Shown: positions 35,633 through 44,923, counted from the first letter of the stretch. The stretch: DNA of 64,000 bases from UBA10646 sp046296295 (GCA_046296295.1 JBKBLG010000009.1:57415-121414), one strand, 5' to 3'. Notes: generated from the letters alone by a model not told the origin. Made by a program: numbers and translations.

Positions 35633-36313
35633 TTATGCAATACTGTTTAATGTAGGTGTATTAACAGCATCTTTTTTTTCAATATATACTAAGGGTTGAT
35701 TTTGATACCTTACTGCAAATGGTGTAGGGGTTGTTACAACTTTGTAATATTCTTCAGCACTAGTAGTAAAGGCAAACTGGTTCTTTAGATACTTATTTTC
35801 AACGAAATAATCCCAATGTAATGGAATAAGTCCTACGAGAATATATTTACTACCCTCGTATTCGAAGGTGTGTTTTTGCAGTGCAAATAACCCGTTTTGA
35901 TAAGTTACCGCCTTTACATCTTTACCATCTACTAAATCATCGGCCTCAACAGACATTTTGTTATTATTCCAATACAATAATTGTAAAGTAGCCTGACCAG
36001 ACACTTTAAATAAGTAAATGCCTTGCTGTATGTTTAACAACTTTTCTCTAAGTACTTGTAATTGTTTTGAACTATTACCGGTTGCAATTTGAGCAACAGC
36101 ATAATTTTGTGCTTTAACAGAAGCGAAAATTTGCTGTTCATTTTGAATGTAGTCTTCAAATTGTTCTACAAAGGCCTCAGGTTGAGCAGCAATGCTAAAG
36201 TAGTTGGCAAATACAAAAGATAAAGTATATAACCAAGCGGCAGCAAGTAGTAAGTAACCATGTACTGCTATCACTTTTTTAAATACTTGTATATACTGCC
36301 GAAGTATTAGCAT
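35633..36313 (-). CDS. Membrane protein, probable N-terminal part of the sensor kinase
   Basis: A 226-residue protein with one N-terminal transmembrane helix (about 18-40, YLLLAAAWLYTLSFVFANYFS) and a periplasmic region. NtrY-like kinases of this phylum commonly begin with such a helix and an extracytoplasmic domain ahead of further helices, so it may be a sensor half split from the downstream kinase by a frameshift (inference). Its start overlaps the mazG end by 7 bp. A loose motif copy encodes PFAVRYQ. Alternative: a separate partner protein. Confidence 0.65.
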   Translation of the reverse strand: MLILRQYIQVFKKVIAVHGYLLLAAAWLYTLSFVFANYFSIAAQPEAFVEQFEDYIQNEQQIFASVKAQNYAVAQIATGNSSKQLQVLREKLLNIQQGIYLFKVSGQATLQLLYWNNNKMSVEADDLVDGKDVKAVTYQNGLFALQKHTFEYEGSKYILVGLIPLHWDYFVENKYLKNQFAFTTSAEEYYKVVTTPTPFAVRYQNQPLVYIEKKDAVNTPTLNSIA

Positions 36314-37104
36314 GATTTTTTAACCTCGTTCCAAAGTGCATCCATATCGGCCAGCGACATGTTGTATAAGTTGAGCCCCTGCTGCGCCGCAAGTAATTCC
36401 ATAGCTTCAAAACGCGATTTGAATTTTCTATTGGTACGTTCTAATGCAGTTTCGGCATCTACGCCAATAAAGCGAGCATAATTCACTAAACTGAACATAA
36501 CATCACCAAATTCTTCTTCAATAGCATTAAAATTGCCACTCACTTCTGCTGCTTGCAACTCGTTCAACTCTTCTTGCACTTTATTCCAAACATCGTTTTT
36601 ATGTTCCCATTCAAAGCCTACTTGCTTTGCTTTTTCTTGTATGCGAGTTGCTTTTACCATTGCTGGTAAGCTGTTAGGCACACCACTTAACAATGTTTTC
36701 TTTTCTTCTTTTTGTTTGATTTTTTCCCAGTTTTTCTTCACATCTTCTTCCCTATGAACAACTGTATCAGCATAAATATGCGGATGTCTTCTAATTAATT
36801 TTTCACAAATAGAATTTAAGGCATCTGTAATTGTAAAATAATTGCCTTCTTTAGCAATGGTGGCATAAAATACCATATGTAGTAGCACATCACCAATTTC
36901 TTCTTTGATATCTTTCCAATCTTCTTTCAGTATCGCATCTGCCAACTCATACATTTCTTCAATGGTAAGGGTTCGTAGTGTTTGAACAGTTTGCTTTTTA
37001 TCCCAAGGACACTGGGTTCTTAAATCGTTCATAATAGCCACTAATCTTTCAAAAGCAGCACCTTCGGTTAGCGCCGTTTGTCTTACTTCTATTTGTTTAT
37101 TCAT
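36307..37104 (-). CDS. mazG: Nucleoside triphosphate pyrophosphohydrolase MazG
   Basis: A 265-residue housekeeping enzyme that hydrolyses NTPs or damaged dNTPs to monophosphates. Two MazG domains are visible. The first (about 15-125) contains LRTQCPWDKKQTVQTL, the EEMYELADAI and EEIGDVLLHMVFYA metal-binding segments; the second (about 165-260) has EELNELQAA and EEEFGDVMFSLVNYAR. The start codon lies in a shortened motif copy (CATTTACGTAAG at 37102). It is in a tight minus-strand run with a DUF3667 gene upstream and the sensor pieces downstream. Confidence 0.94.
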   Translation of the reverse strand: MNKQIEVRQTALTEGAAFERLVAIMNDLRTQCPWDKKQTVQTLRTLTIEEMYELADAILKEDWKDIKEEIGDVLLHMVFYATIAKEGNYFTITDALNSICEKLIRRHPHIYADTVVHREEDVKKNWEKIKQKEEKKTLLSGVPNSLPAMVKATRIQEKAKQVGFEWEHKNDVWNKVQEELNELQAAEVSGNFNAIEEEFGDVMFSLVNYARFIGVDAETALERTNRKFKSRFEAMELLAAQQGLNLYNMSLADMDALWNEVKKSC

Positions 37105-37113
37105 TTACGTAAG

Positions 37114-38154
37114 TTAACCTTTAATAAAATAAATTGCTGCAAAAGCTAGCCATACCAATAAGAATAAAAAGAATGCCGCACTAGCGATTAGAAAATATTT
37201 CAAAAGTGTTTTTCGGCGACTCTGCCCATAAAAATTACGCATCGATTTATAACCATAGTACACTAAATACATGATAAGTATTACAACAATAGCATTTACC
37301 CATACCATCAATTTACTGACGCCTGCAATGGTTATCAAAGCATTAATAATAATTAGAATAATATAATAGCCGATAAATAAATGAATATTAAATATTAAAT
37401 GTTGTACATAGTAGTATTTATACCTTCGATAGAACAATTTAAATAAAAGGGCTATCAAGGGCAGCAGTACAAACATCATCTTAGAAATACTATTACTCAA
37501 ATCTTTCCAAAAGGCATCATCGGCACGTTTTACATCCCAATTGTATTTTTCTAATCGCTGTATTCTGCGTTCTTCAATTACTTGTTCAATCCAAGAATCT
37601 CTTTTGGCTTCAGGCAATTTCAATTGTGCGGCTCTATAGGCAGCTATAGATTTGTATTTTATATTATCGGTAGTACTTGCATCGGTATTGTTATTAATAG
37701 CTGCCATTGAATCTGCACCTGATTCATATACAAAAGCCTTATTATTGGTTGAAACTTTTTTTTCAGAAGCATCTTCATGAAAAATTGTATTCAATAAAAT
37801 AAAGAATAAAGCGGATGTAAATACATACATTTTAATAGGGTTCAAATAACGCATGCGTCTGCCCCTATTGTATTCAACACTCAGAAAACCCGGCCTAAAA
37901 AGTAAGTACTTTAATGTACTAAAGAACTTACCATCAAAATGGGTAATATCATACAAAAAATGCTGTGCTACTTGCCAAAAGGTCTCCTTTATTTCAATAT
38001 TTTCCTGACCGCATATGTGGCAATATCTACCATATACCACTGCATTACAGTTCAAACAAATGGGCTCTTGACGTTCTTTAGCGTGGCTCACCGACAAAAA
38101 TTTTGCTAAAAATAACGAAGCTTTACCATAGCCGTGTTTATACATTTGCAACAT
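37114..38154 (-). CDS. DUF3667 zinc-ribbon membrane protein
   Basis: A 346-residue inner membrane protein. An N-terminal zinc ribbon (about 32-52, CLNCNAVVYGRYCHICGQ) is followed by a conserved juxtamembrane block (about 60-110, HFLYDITHFDGKFFSTLKYL, RPGFLSVEYNRGRR) and about five transmembrane helices. A charged helical loop (about 150-215) sits between helices 1 and 2. Met 4 at 38145 is an alternative start. The family is widespread in Bacteroidota with no known role. It heads the operon with mazG and the kinase. Confidence 0.85.
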   Translation of the reverse strand: MLQMYKHGYGKASLFLAKFLSVSHAKERQEPICLNCNAVVYGRYCHICGQENIEIKETFWQVAQHFLYDITHFDGKFFSTLKYLLFRPGFLSVEYNRGRRMRYLNPIKMYVFTSALFFILLNTIFHEDASEKKVSTNNKAFVYESGADSMAAINNNTDASTTDNIKYKSIAAYRAAQLKLPEAKRDSWIEQVIEERRIQRLEKYNWDVKRADDAFWKDLSNSISKMMFVLLPLIALLFKLFYRRYKYYYVQHLIFNIHLFIGYYIILIIINALITIAGVSKLMVWVNAIVVILIMYLVYYGYKSMRNFYGQSRRKTLLKYFLIASAAFFLFLLVWLAFAAIYFIKG

Positions 38155-38186
38155 TAATACAAGCTTTACAGCACAAAAGTCCTTTT

Positions 38187-39011
38187 ATGACCCGTCTGCT
38201 TCTATTTATTGGATGTATACTTCACCTTACGGTAAATGCACAGTACTACTATTCAGATATTATAACGCCACAACAAGTAAGTAAAAATTACAAAACACTT
38301 GTTACGGCTCAGGTTAAGAAAATGAAAGCAAAAAGCTTTGAAAATGATAATTCAGAAACAGCCAACTTTATACTTGAGCAAACTTTAAATACCAATAAAA
38401 GAGAGCTTAAAACAACATCTTCATATGTAAGTACTGGCACAAGCGTAAGTATTAGTTGCTTTGCAGCCAATCAACAATTGCAAAGTAGTTACGATAGTAG
38501 TGGCAATATTGTAGTGAAAGTAAGTTACCGTTATAATGAACATTTACTGCAAAGTATCACTACAGAAACAACCGATGCTTTTATGGGTAGTTATACCAAA
38601 GAAGAGCATATTTGGGAATATAACAATGGGCTTCCAACACGCATGTATAAAATTAAAGATGGTAAAGACACAACTCTTGTGAAGTTTGTACAAGACGAAC
38701 AACAGCGTATTGCCGAAGAACGTTGGTATAAAAAAGGCAAAGAAGTAGAAGCCTACTTTTACTATTATAGCGATACTTTACTTACTGATATTGTTCGCTT
38801 TAATGCTAAAGTTAAACGTATGTTACCCGATTTCTTGTTTGAGTATAATGCTCAACAGCAACTCATTCAACTTACACAAATAATGACAGGCACTAGCAAT
38901 TACATGACGTGGAAGTATTACTATAACGAAAAAGGACTTAAAGTAGCCGATGTGTGTTATAACAAACAACAGCAACTAGTTGGTAAAGTAGAGTACTTGT
39001 ACGAGTTTTAA
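38187..39011 (+). CDS. Hypothetical secreted protein
   Basis: A 274-residue exported protein of unknown function. The ATG at 38187 opens a signal peptide (MTRLLLFIGCILHLTVNAQ) whose LTVN comes from an exact motif copy. The mature part has repeated Tyr-rich strands separated by turns, such as YRYNEHLLQSITTE, EYNNGLPTRMYKI, YYYSDTLLTDIVRFN and YYYNEKGLKVADVCYNKQ. These look like degenerate YD/RHS-type beta repeats (inference). It diverges from the DUF3667 gene and overlaps the permease gene by 4 bp at its 3' end. Confidence 0.7.
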   Translation: MTRLLLFIGCILHLTVNAQYYYSDIITPQQVSKNYKTLVTAQVKKMKAKSFENDNSETANFILEQTLNTNKRELKTTSSYVSTGTSVSISCFAANQQLQSSYDSSGNIVVKVSYRYNEHLLQSITTETTDAFMGSYTKEEHIWEYNNGLPTRMYKIKDGKDTTLVKFVQDEQQRIAEERWYKKGKEVEAYFYYYSDTLLTDIVRFNAKVKRMLPDFLFEYNAQQQLIQLTQIMTGTSNYMTWKYYYNEKGLKVADVCYNKQQQLVGKVEYLYEF

Positions 39012-40066
39012 CTTCGTACTCTCGGATCTACAATTCCATATAATAAATCGGAAAGCAAATTCATTACAATAAAAAAGCAAGCTGTTACCAGTACACTTCC
39101 CATCACTACCGGAAAATCTAACCGTTCTAGTGCTTCAACAGTAAGCTTACCAATTCCCTGCCAACCAAAGATATACTCTACAAAAAAAGCACCCGCCAAT
39201 AATTCTGCAAACCAACCCGTAATGGCAGTAATAACCGGATTAAGTGCATTACGAAGTGCGTGCTTTAACAATACACGCCACATAGGCAAGCCTTTAGCAA
39301 TAGCTGTTCGAATATAATCTTGACGTAGCACATCAAGCATAGCACTACGGGTAAGCTGTGCAATAATAGCCATAGGTCGTATACCTAATGTAAATGCCGG
39401 TAGTATTATATTGCGCCACGCAATATGCTTACCAGTTATGTCGTATTGGTACAAACTACCCGTCATATCTAATCCTGTATAATCGTGTAACAAAAAGCCA
39501 AAAACATATGCTACAATAATGCCAATAAAAAAAGATGGTGCAGAAATACCTGCAACACTCATGGTAATGGCAGCCGTATCCATCCAAGTATCTTTTTTAA
39601 TGGCAGCAATGGTACCCAAGCATATACCTATAATAGTGGCGAATAACATAGCTGTTACAGCTAACAATATGGTACCGGTAATAACATGTGCAATCATTGC
39701 AGTTACCGGCTGTTTCGTTTGATAGCTTGTTCGTAGATAAGGAGCTTTTAGTACCAAAGCATATGAACCCAAATATATACTGTGAACACCCGATAAATAC
39801 TTTTGGGTAAGTAGTTGCTCCTTACGGTAAATGCTTAACGGCGATACATCATTCATATAATACAACAATTGCTTATGCTTGGGAGCATCTAGTGTTAGCT
39901 CTTTACGAATATTCTGCAATGTTGTACTATCGCCACTTTGTCCGAGCACCAACCTAGCAGGGTCGCCAAAGCCTTGAAACAACAAAAACACTAATACTAC
40001 AACCCCTATCAATACAGAAAGGCCATACATACATTTTCGCAGTAGGTGTAGTACCATTATTAACAT
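39008..40066 (-). CDS. Oligopeptide/dipeptide ABC transporter permease (DppB/OppB-like)
   Basis: A 352-residue inner membrane permease. The N-terminal helix (LSVLIGVVVLVFLLFQGFGDPA) and the LGQSGD block are typical of the DppB half. Five further helices carry the conserved EAA-type loop (IRTAIAKGLPMWRVLLKHALRNALNPV, about 245-271, quoted in order) that contacts the ATPase. The second permease, binding protein and ATPases are not in the window, so the gene is orphaned here. Met 4 (40057) is an alternative start. An exact motif copy lies at 39820-39833. Confidence 0.88.
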   Translation of the reverse strand: MLIMVLHLLRKCMYGLSVLIGVVVLVFLLFQGFGDPARLVLGQSGDSTTLQNIRKELTLDAPKHKQLLYYMNDVSPLSIYRKEQLLTQKYLSGVHSIYLGSYALVLKAPYLRTSYQTKQPVTAMIAHVITGTILLAVTAMLFATIIGICLGTIAAIKKDTWMDTAAITMSVAGISAPSFFIGIIVAYVFGFLLHDYTGLDMTGSLYQYDITGKHIAWRNIILPAFTLGIRPMAIIAQLTRSAMLDVLRQDYIRTAIAKGLPMWRVLLKHALRNALNPVITAITGWFAELLAGAFFVEYIFGWQGIGKLTVEALERLDFPVVMGSVLVTACFFIVMNLLSDLLYGIVDPRVRS

Positions 40067-40069
40067 GTA

Positions 40070-41251
40070 TTAATCGGCCTTCAACTTGGGCATTGGCCTA
40101 TCTGATGGAACAAAAATGTAAGGTTCAGGATTACTTTTCAATTGTTGTAATTTTTGAAAAAAACTATTGGTTTGTTCTACGGGATGCTTGTCTATAACAT
40201 TCGCCTGTTGCATAAGCATGTACATAGGATCTACACGAGCTGCCGTTTTTGAAACTGTATAATCACACAATAAAACCTCATTCACACTAAAGCCTAATGG
40301 TGCCCAATATTGCATATCGCTAATACCCGTTACAATGAAAATAGGAATATACTTAGTAGCAGCAAGCTTTTTGAGTTCTTTTATTTGTATCGCTAAATTC
40401 CTATCAATGTTTTGCGGATTTTTCACCCAGAGTAGTATGTAGTATCCCGGCTGATTTAAAATATCAATGGTTGTATCTTTTCCATTGGCGTTTAAAAAAA
40501 CTAAGTCGCTAATGGGTGGTTTAGCATTAGTACCCTTTTTCACCAGCTTATCATAGCGATCAACAAACTCATAGGTACTATCCAAATCTTCAGGAATATT
40601 ATTACCATCAAATTCAACAATTTGTCCGGCTTTCTTATATCTGAAGGTAATAACAAAGCTATCGAGGGTTGCACCAACAGGCATTTGCATTTTTTCCACT
40701 AAGTTATTCCCTACTTTATAAGGTAAGCAATCTACAAAAGGTAAGTTATTTAATACATGCAGTTGCAAATATGCAGATGCACCAGTAGCAACAATAAGTA
40801 TGACACCTCCAAGCGTAGAGGGTACCGACTGCTTAATATACTGCTGCCAACGCATTAAAGCAATGATTAAGCCAAGCAGCAATAAATCCTTTAAAAACGA
40901 TTGAAAAGGAGAAATAGGTAGGCAATCGCCAAAACAGCCACAACTTTTAAACTTACCACTTAAATAAGCGTATCCTGTTAAAAATGTGAAAAATAAAATC
41001 AGCACCAACAACATTCTAGTTACTTCTTTGGGGCGCCAACCCACCAGCAACGCAACGCCAGCTACAATTTCAAAAACATTCATTATAACAGCGGCAGGCA
41101 GTGTTATAAAGTTCAATGTGGTGAAGCCCCAAACTTCAAAAAATTCTTGCATTTTATAGCTCAATCCTAAAGGATCATTGGCTTTCACTAAACCACTCGC
41201 AATAAATACAAGTGCAACAAAAACTCTTATTATTGTAATAAAATATTTCAT
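40070..41251 (-). CDS. BT_3928 family membrane protein (DoxX/MauE-like)
   Basis: A 393-residue inner membrane protein. The ATG at 41251 (MKYFITIIRVFVALVFIASG) is chosen because it opens helix 1; the longer frame reads through a motif copy that would encode LTVN. Four helices (about 1-150) match DoxX/MauE, with a Cys-rich SCGCFGDCLPISP loop (about 108) as in methylamine-utilisation MauE. A periplasmic C-terminal half (about 165-393) looks thioredoxin-like (PGYYILLWVKNPQN). In many Bacteroidota it sits beside DUF1599, as here. Redox function is inferred. Confidence 0.87.
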   Translation of the reverse strand: MKYFITIIRVFVALVFIASGLVKANDPLGLSYKMQEFFEVWGFTTLNFITLPAAVIMNVFEIVAGVALLVGWRPKEVTRMLLVLILFFTFLTGYAYLSGKFKSCGCFGDCLPISPFQSFLKDLLLLGLIIALMRWQQYIKQSVPSTLGGVILIVATGASAYLQLHVLNNLPFVDCLPYKVGNNLVEKMQMPVGATLDSFVITFRYKKAGQIVEFDGNNIPEDLDSTYEFVDRYDKLVKKGTNAKPPISDLVFLNANGKDTTIDILNQPGYYILLWVKNPQNIDRNLAIQIKELKKLAATKYIPIFIVTGISDMQYWAPLGFSVNEVLLCDYTVSKTAARVDPMYMLMQQANVIDKHPVEQTNSFFQKLQQLKSNPEPYIFVPSDRPMPKLKAD

Positions 41252-41302
41252 AGTTACTGCATCATTATTTACCGTAAGGTATCTTTTAACCAATACTATA
41301 TG

Positions 41303-41851
41303 CTATCCCTTGTGTTTTCCTTCGGCGATTAAAATAAGTGCAAAAGCTGCATAGTTCACAATGTCTATGTAATTCGCATCTATACCTTCGCTAATAAGGG
41401 TTTTACCATCGTTTGCTATAATTTGGCGAATGCGTAGCAATTTCACTAAAATCAAGTCGGCAAAACTTTCTTGACTCATATCTCGCCATGCTTCACCATA
41501 ATCGTGGTTTTTTTGAAGCATTGTAACTTTTGCCTCGTTTAAATGCTTGTGATACAACTCATTTGCAACCTCGTAAGAAAGTTCATCAATTGCAGGCTCA
41601 ACCAAGGTCAACTGTATTAAGCCAATAATTGCATAATTGAAAATGCCAATAAATTCACTGGTAATACTATCGCTTACTTGTTGTTGTACTAACTGCTGCA
41701 AATTGCGAATTCGCAGTGCTTTAATCATAATTTGATCGGCTACTGAAATGGTACGTAGCACACGCCAGCTGGTACCATAATCTTTTGTTTTTTTCAAAAA
41801 AATAGTGGCACACTGTGCTGCAACTGTATTGTATTGTTCAATAGTAGACAT
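41303..41851 (-). CDS. DUF1599 protein with internal duplication
   Basis: A 182-residue cytoplasmic protein built from two similar halves. The first half has KTKDYGTSWRVLRTISVADQ followed by IKALRIRNLQ. The second has KNHDYGEAWRDMSQESFADL followed by VKLLRIRQI. Both are DUF1599 repeats, spaced about 95 residues apart. The function is unknown; the fold may relate to MazG-like nucleotide hydrolases (weak inference). It precedes BT_3928 and diverges from folP. Confidence 0.87.
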   Translation of the reverse strand: MSTIEQYNTVAAQCATIFLKKTKDYGTSWRVLRTISVADQIMIKALRIRNLQQLVQQQVSDSITSEFIGIFNYAIIGLIQLTLVEPAIDELSYEVANELYHKHLNEAKVTMLQKNHDYGEAWRDMSQESFADLILVKLLRIRQIIANDGKTLISEGIDANYIDIVNYAAFALILIAEGKHKG

Positions 41852-41940
41852 ATCAAAAAAAGCGATTAAAGCAAGTTAATGGGTGGCAAAATACGCAATC
41901 AGCGCTTTACCTTGCGGTAAAAATTAAAGCCATCAGCACC

Positions 41941-42795
41941 ATGCTATCTATACAGCAACGAGGCCAGCTTTTAACACTCGAACAACCGATTGTAATGGGA
42001 ATTGTTAATGCAACCCCCGATTCTTTCTATGAAGGTAGCCGCCTACAACAAGTAGATGCGGCTATTTCGAAAGCACTCAATATGATTGCTGAGGGTGCAA
42101 CAGTTATTGATATTGGCGGACAAAGTACACGCCCAGGAAGCGAACAAATTGGTGCCAACGAAGAAGCAACCAGAGTAATTCCGGTAATTGCAGCTGTTAA
42201 AGAACATTTACCGCAAGGTGTATTCATTAGTGTTGATACTTACTATAGTTCAGTAGCAATGCAAGCTATAGAAGCAGGTGCTCATTGGGTGAACGATGTA
42301 AGCGGAGGTATGTTAGATGATGCAATGTTGCCAACAGTAGCTGCTGCTAAAGTGCCTTACGTGTGTACGCACATGCAAGGTACGCCTGGAACAATGCAAC
42401 AAAACCCAACCTACCATAATGTAATAACAGATGTGTACGACTTTTTTACCAAACGTGTAGATGCATGCCGCCGCGCAGGCATTAACGATGTTATTATTGA
42501 CGTTGGATTTGGCTTTGGAAAAACAATTACACATAACTTACAACTTCTGCACGGGCTTCATTTTTTTCAGCAACTTGCTTGCCCAATTTTAGTGGGTATT
42601 AGCCGAAAAAGTACAATATACAAAACACTGAATTGTACACCCGCCGAAGCCCTAAATGGCACCACTGTGTTAAACACAATAGCATTGCAACAAGGAGCAC
42701 ACATACTTCGTGTTCACGATGTAAGGCCTGCTATAGAAGCTATTCAACTAATAACTGCTATGCAAAATGCCGTTAGCAAAAATGTAGCACTATGA
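41941..42795 (+). CDS. folP: Dihydropteroate synthase
   Basis: A 284-residue cytoplasmic TIM-barrel enzyme that joins pABA to dihydropterin pyrophosphate in folate synthesis. Signatures are VMGIVNATPDSFYEGSR (first loop), VIDIGGQSTRPGSEQI, SVDTYYSSVA, WVNDVSGG and a C-terminal VGISRKSTIYK. Glycine-serine wording of the second loop differs slightly from the usual GGESTRPG. A motif variant encodes EHLPQGVF near residue 89. It diverges from DUF1599, an arrangement common in the phylum. Confidence 0.94.
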   Translation: MLSIQQRGQLLTLEQPIVMGIVNATPDSFYEGSRLQQVDAAISKALNMIAEGATVIDIGGQSTRPGSEQIGANEEATRVIPVIAAVKEHLPQGVFISVDTYYSSVAMQAIEAGAHWVNDVSGGMLDDAMLPTVAAAKVPYVCTHMQGTPGTMQQNPTYHNVITDVYDFFTKRVDACRRAGINDVIIDVGFGFGKTITHNLQLLHGLHFFQQLACPILVGISRKSTIYKTLNCTPAEALNGTTVLNTIALQQGAHILRVHDVRPAIEAIQLITAMQNAVSKNVAL

Positions 42796-42805
42796 GACAA
42801 ATTAG

Positions 42806-42834
42806 TTGTTTCAAAATTGAACCCCCTATTTTTG
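42806..42834 (+). promoter_or_regulatory. Promoter of bshB1
   Basis: TTG (42806-42808) and TATTTTTG (42827-42834) are 18 bp apart and match the Bacteroidota -33/-7 pattern. The ATG at 42854 leaves a leader of roughly 15 nt. Confidence 0.6.
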
Positions 42835-42853
42835 CTTGCGAAACTGCATTGGA

Positions 42854-43588
42854 ATGAAGGTAGATATTTTAGCATTTGGCGTACACCCCGATGATATTGA
42901 ACTTGGTTGTAGTGGCACCCTTATAAAATCGATTCAACAAGGTAAAAAAGTTGCTATTGTTGATTTAACACAAGGCGAACTTGGTACCAGAGGCACTGCC
43001 GAAACCAGAGCTAAAGAAGCTGCTGTAGCTGCTACCATCATGGGGGTACATGCTAGAGAAAACCTGCAACTTGCCGATGGTTTTTTTCAAATCAATGAAA
43101 ACAGCATTCGTAAAGTAATTACTGCCATAAGAAAATATCAACCCAGTATTGTTTTGTGCAATGCTGTAGAAGACCGTCACCCAGATCATGGCCGTGCAGC
43201 ACAGTTGGTAGATGAAGCATCTTTTTTAGCGGGCTTACGCAAAGTTGAAACTACTGATACAGACGGCAACCTACAAGCTGCATGGCGCCCAACTTATGTA
43301 ATGCATTACATACAAGACAGATACCTGCAGCCCGATTTTTTATTCGACATTTCAGATGTAATGGATAAAAAACGAGCTGCTATTTTGGCCTATGGAACAC
43401 AATTTAATGTTGTAGAGCCTGGTAACGAGCCTACCACCTATATATCAAGCCCTGATTTTTTAGATACCATTATAGGACGTAATCAACTTTTTGGAAAACG
43501 CATTGGTGTTAAGTATGCCGAAGGTTTTATCAGCAAAAAAATGATTGGCATAACAGATTTTAACACAATAGTTCAACATACTACCTAA
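42854..43588 (+). CDS. bshB1: Bacillithiol biosynthesis deacetylase BshB1
   Basis: Zinc-dependent LmbE-like deacetylase of 244 residues that removes acetate from GlcNAc-malate in bacillithiol synthesis. The ATG at 42854 (MKVDILAFGVHPDDIELG) is chosen because it starts at the conserved strand. Metal ligands are in HPDD and the later HPDHG segment (EDRHPDHGRAA). TQGELGTRGTAETRAKEA is diagnostic of BshB1. The other bsh genes are not in the window. The low-molecular-weight thiol assignment follows from the family. Confidence 0.92.
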   Translation: MKVDILAFGVHPDDIELGCSGTLIKSIQQGKKVAIVDLTQGELGTRGTAETRAKEAAVAATIMGVHARENLQLADGFFQINENSIRKVITAIRKYQPSIVLCNAVEDRHPDHGRAAQLVDEASFLAGLRKVETTDTDGNLQAAWRPTYVMHYIQDRYLQPDFLFDISDVMDKKRAAILAYGTQFNVVEPGNEPTTYISSPDFLDTIIGRNQLFGKRIGVKYAEGFISKKMIGITDFNTIVQHTT

Positions 43589-43632
43589 TAATCCTTTGCT
43601 ACCATTAAATTAGTTCGCACATTTGTAATAGC

Positions 43633-44706
43633 ATGAACACACCAAAATTTTCCACACCCAAACCTTCGTTCCATTCTGAACTGAAGCGTAGAATTAATCA
43701 GTATTTCGAGCAAACGGGGAAGCGCCCCACAGGCAACTTTTCTCTATTTAGTAAGGCTATCATTCTAGTAGCAGCACTCGTTGGCTTGTACATTCATCTA
43801 ACTTTTTTCACCCCCGAAAATGGCTGGATAGCATTATTAGAGTGCAGTATCATGGGAGCTATCATAGCTGCTATTGGTTTTAACATTATGCACGACGGAG
43901 CTCATGGTAGTTTTAGCGATAATGCTTTTTTAAACAAAATTGCAGCAGTAACGCTTGGCTTTTTAGGTGGCAGCCACTTTATGTGGAATGTAAAACACAA
44001 CATTATTCACCATGCCTATACCAACATTGATGGCGTTGATGATGATATTAACGCAAAGCCTTTCTTACGCATGGCTAGCACACAAAAGAAATATGGGATA
44101 CACCGATTTCAACACTGGTATTTTTGGATTCTCTATAGTATTCTTTACTTATACTGGATTTTCTTTTCAGATTATAAAAAGTACTTCGGCAAGCGTATCG
44201 GTGAAATGCCTTTGAAAAAAATGGAAGTGAAAGATCATTTTTTCTTTTGGTGGTATAAAGCCTTACACCTTGCATTATTTTTAATCATTCCAATGGTTTT
44301 TGTAGGCGTTGGCTACACTATAATTGGTTTCTTAACTTGCTGTTTGGTGGCTGGTCTTATACTCAGCATCGTATTCCAACTGGCACATACAGTAGAACAT
44401 ACACACTTTCCAACGCCAGATGAAGCTACCGGTAAGCTAGATGATGAATGGGCAATACATCAGCTCAAAACAACTGCTAACTTTGCCACCAATAACAAAT
44501 TGGTAAGCTGGTTTGTGGGTGGGTTAAATTTTCAGATTGAGCACCACTTGTTTCCTAAAATTTCTCACGTTCACTACCCTGCAATTAGTAAAATTATAAA
44601 ACAAGCATGCCAAGAATATGGTATTACCTACATTGAATACAAACGCACACATCAAGCAATCTTCTCGCATATTTTGTTTTTGAAAACAATGGGGCGTGCT
44701 GCCTAA
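43633..44706 (+). CDS. Membrane fatty acid (acyl-CoA/acyl-lipid) desaturase
   Basis: A 357-residue inner membrane di-iron desaturase. The three histidine boxes are present: HDGAHGS (about 97), HNIIHH with AYTN (about 122) and QIEHHLFP (about 303), plus HTVEHTHFP (about 255). The QIEHH form of the third box is typical of front-end or linoleoyl-CoA-type desaturases. Two hydrophobic blocks (about 45-95 and 205-250) span the membrane. Substrate position cannot be read from sequence. It ends in a long palindromic terminator. Confidence 0.9.
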   Translation: MNTPKFSTPKPSFHSELKRRINQYFEQTGKRPTGNFSLFSKAIILVAALVGLYIHLTFFTPENGWIALLECSIMGAIIAAIGFNIMHDGAHGSFSDNAFLNKIAAVTLGFLGGSHFMWNVKHNIIHHAYTNIDGVDDDINAKPFLRMASTQKKYGIHRFQHWYFWILYSILYLYWIFFSDYKKYFGKRIGEMPLKKMEVKDHFFFWWYKALHLALFLIIPMVFVGVGYTIIGFLTCCLVAGLILSIVFQLAHTVEHTHFPTPDEATGKLDDEWAIHQLKTTANFATNNKLVSWFVGGLNFQIEHHLFPKISHVHYPAISKIIKQACQEYGITYIEYKRTHQAIFSHILFLKTMGRAA

Positions 44707-44750
44707 CAAATAAAAAAGCTGTTAACCATGGTTAACAGCTTTTTTATTTG
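44707..44750 (+). terminator. 44-bp perfect palindromic terminator after the desaturase
   Basis: A perfect palindrome centred on GTTAACCATGGTTAAC, with A-runs on the left arm and a T-run on the right, starts at the desaturase stop. The arms give a 22-bp stem on paper; termination should work in both directions. Confidence 0.88.
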
Positions 44751-44808
44751 TTCATATATGAGTTGATTTGATTTGTTGGCTCAATATGTTCCCTTGAGTT
44801 TCATATTG

Positions 44809-44816
44809 TACATTTG
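44809..44816 (+). promoter_or_regulatory. -7 element of the purL operon
   Basis: TACATTTG matches TAnnTTTG. It predicts a leader of about 100 nt before the purL ATG at 44924, which is long for this window. No riboswitch fold was recognised. Confidence 0.5.
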
Positions 44817-44923
44817 CACCAAATTAGCTACACAATAGCTGTAACAGTACACGTGTGCGACGCAACGAAGCTGCCACATGCACTACAGCTCACCCCACAA
44901 TACTAATTATATCACATCTTTAT

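Noticed and set aside
44751..44923. tRNA or riboswitch in the long purL leader
   Set aside because: No cloverleaf or conserved purine-switch core could be drawn by eye.
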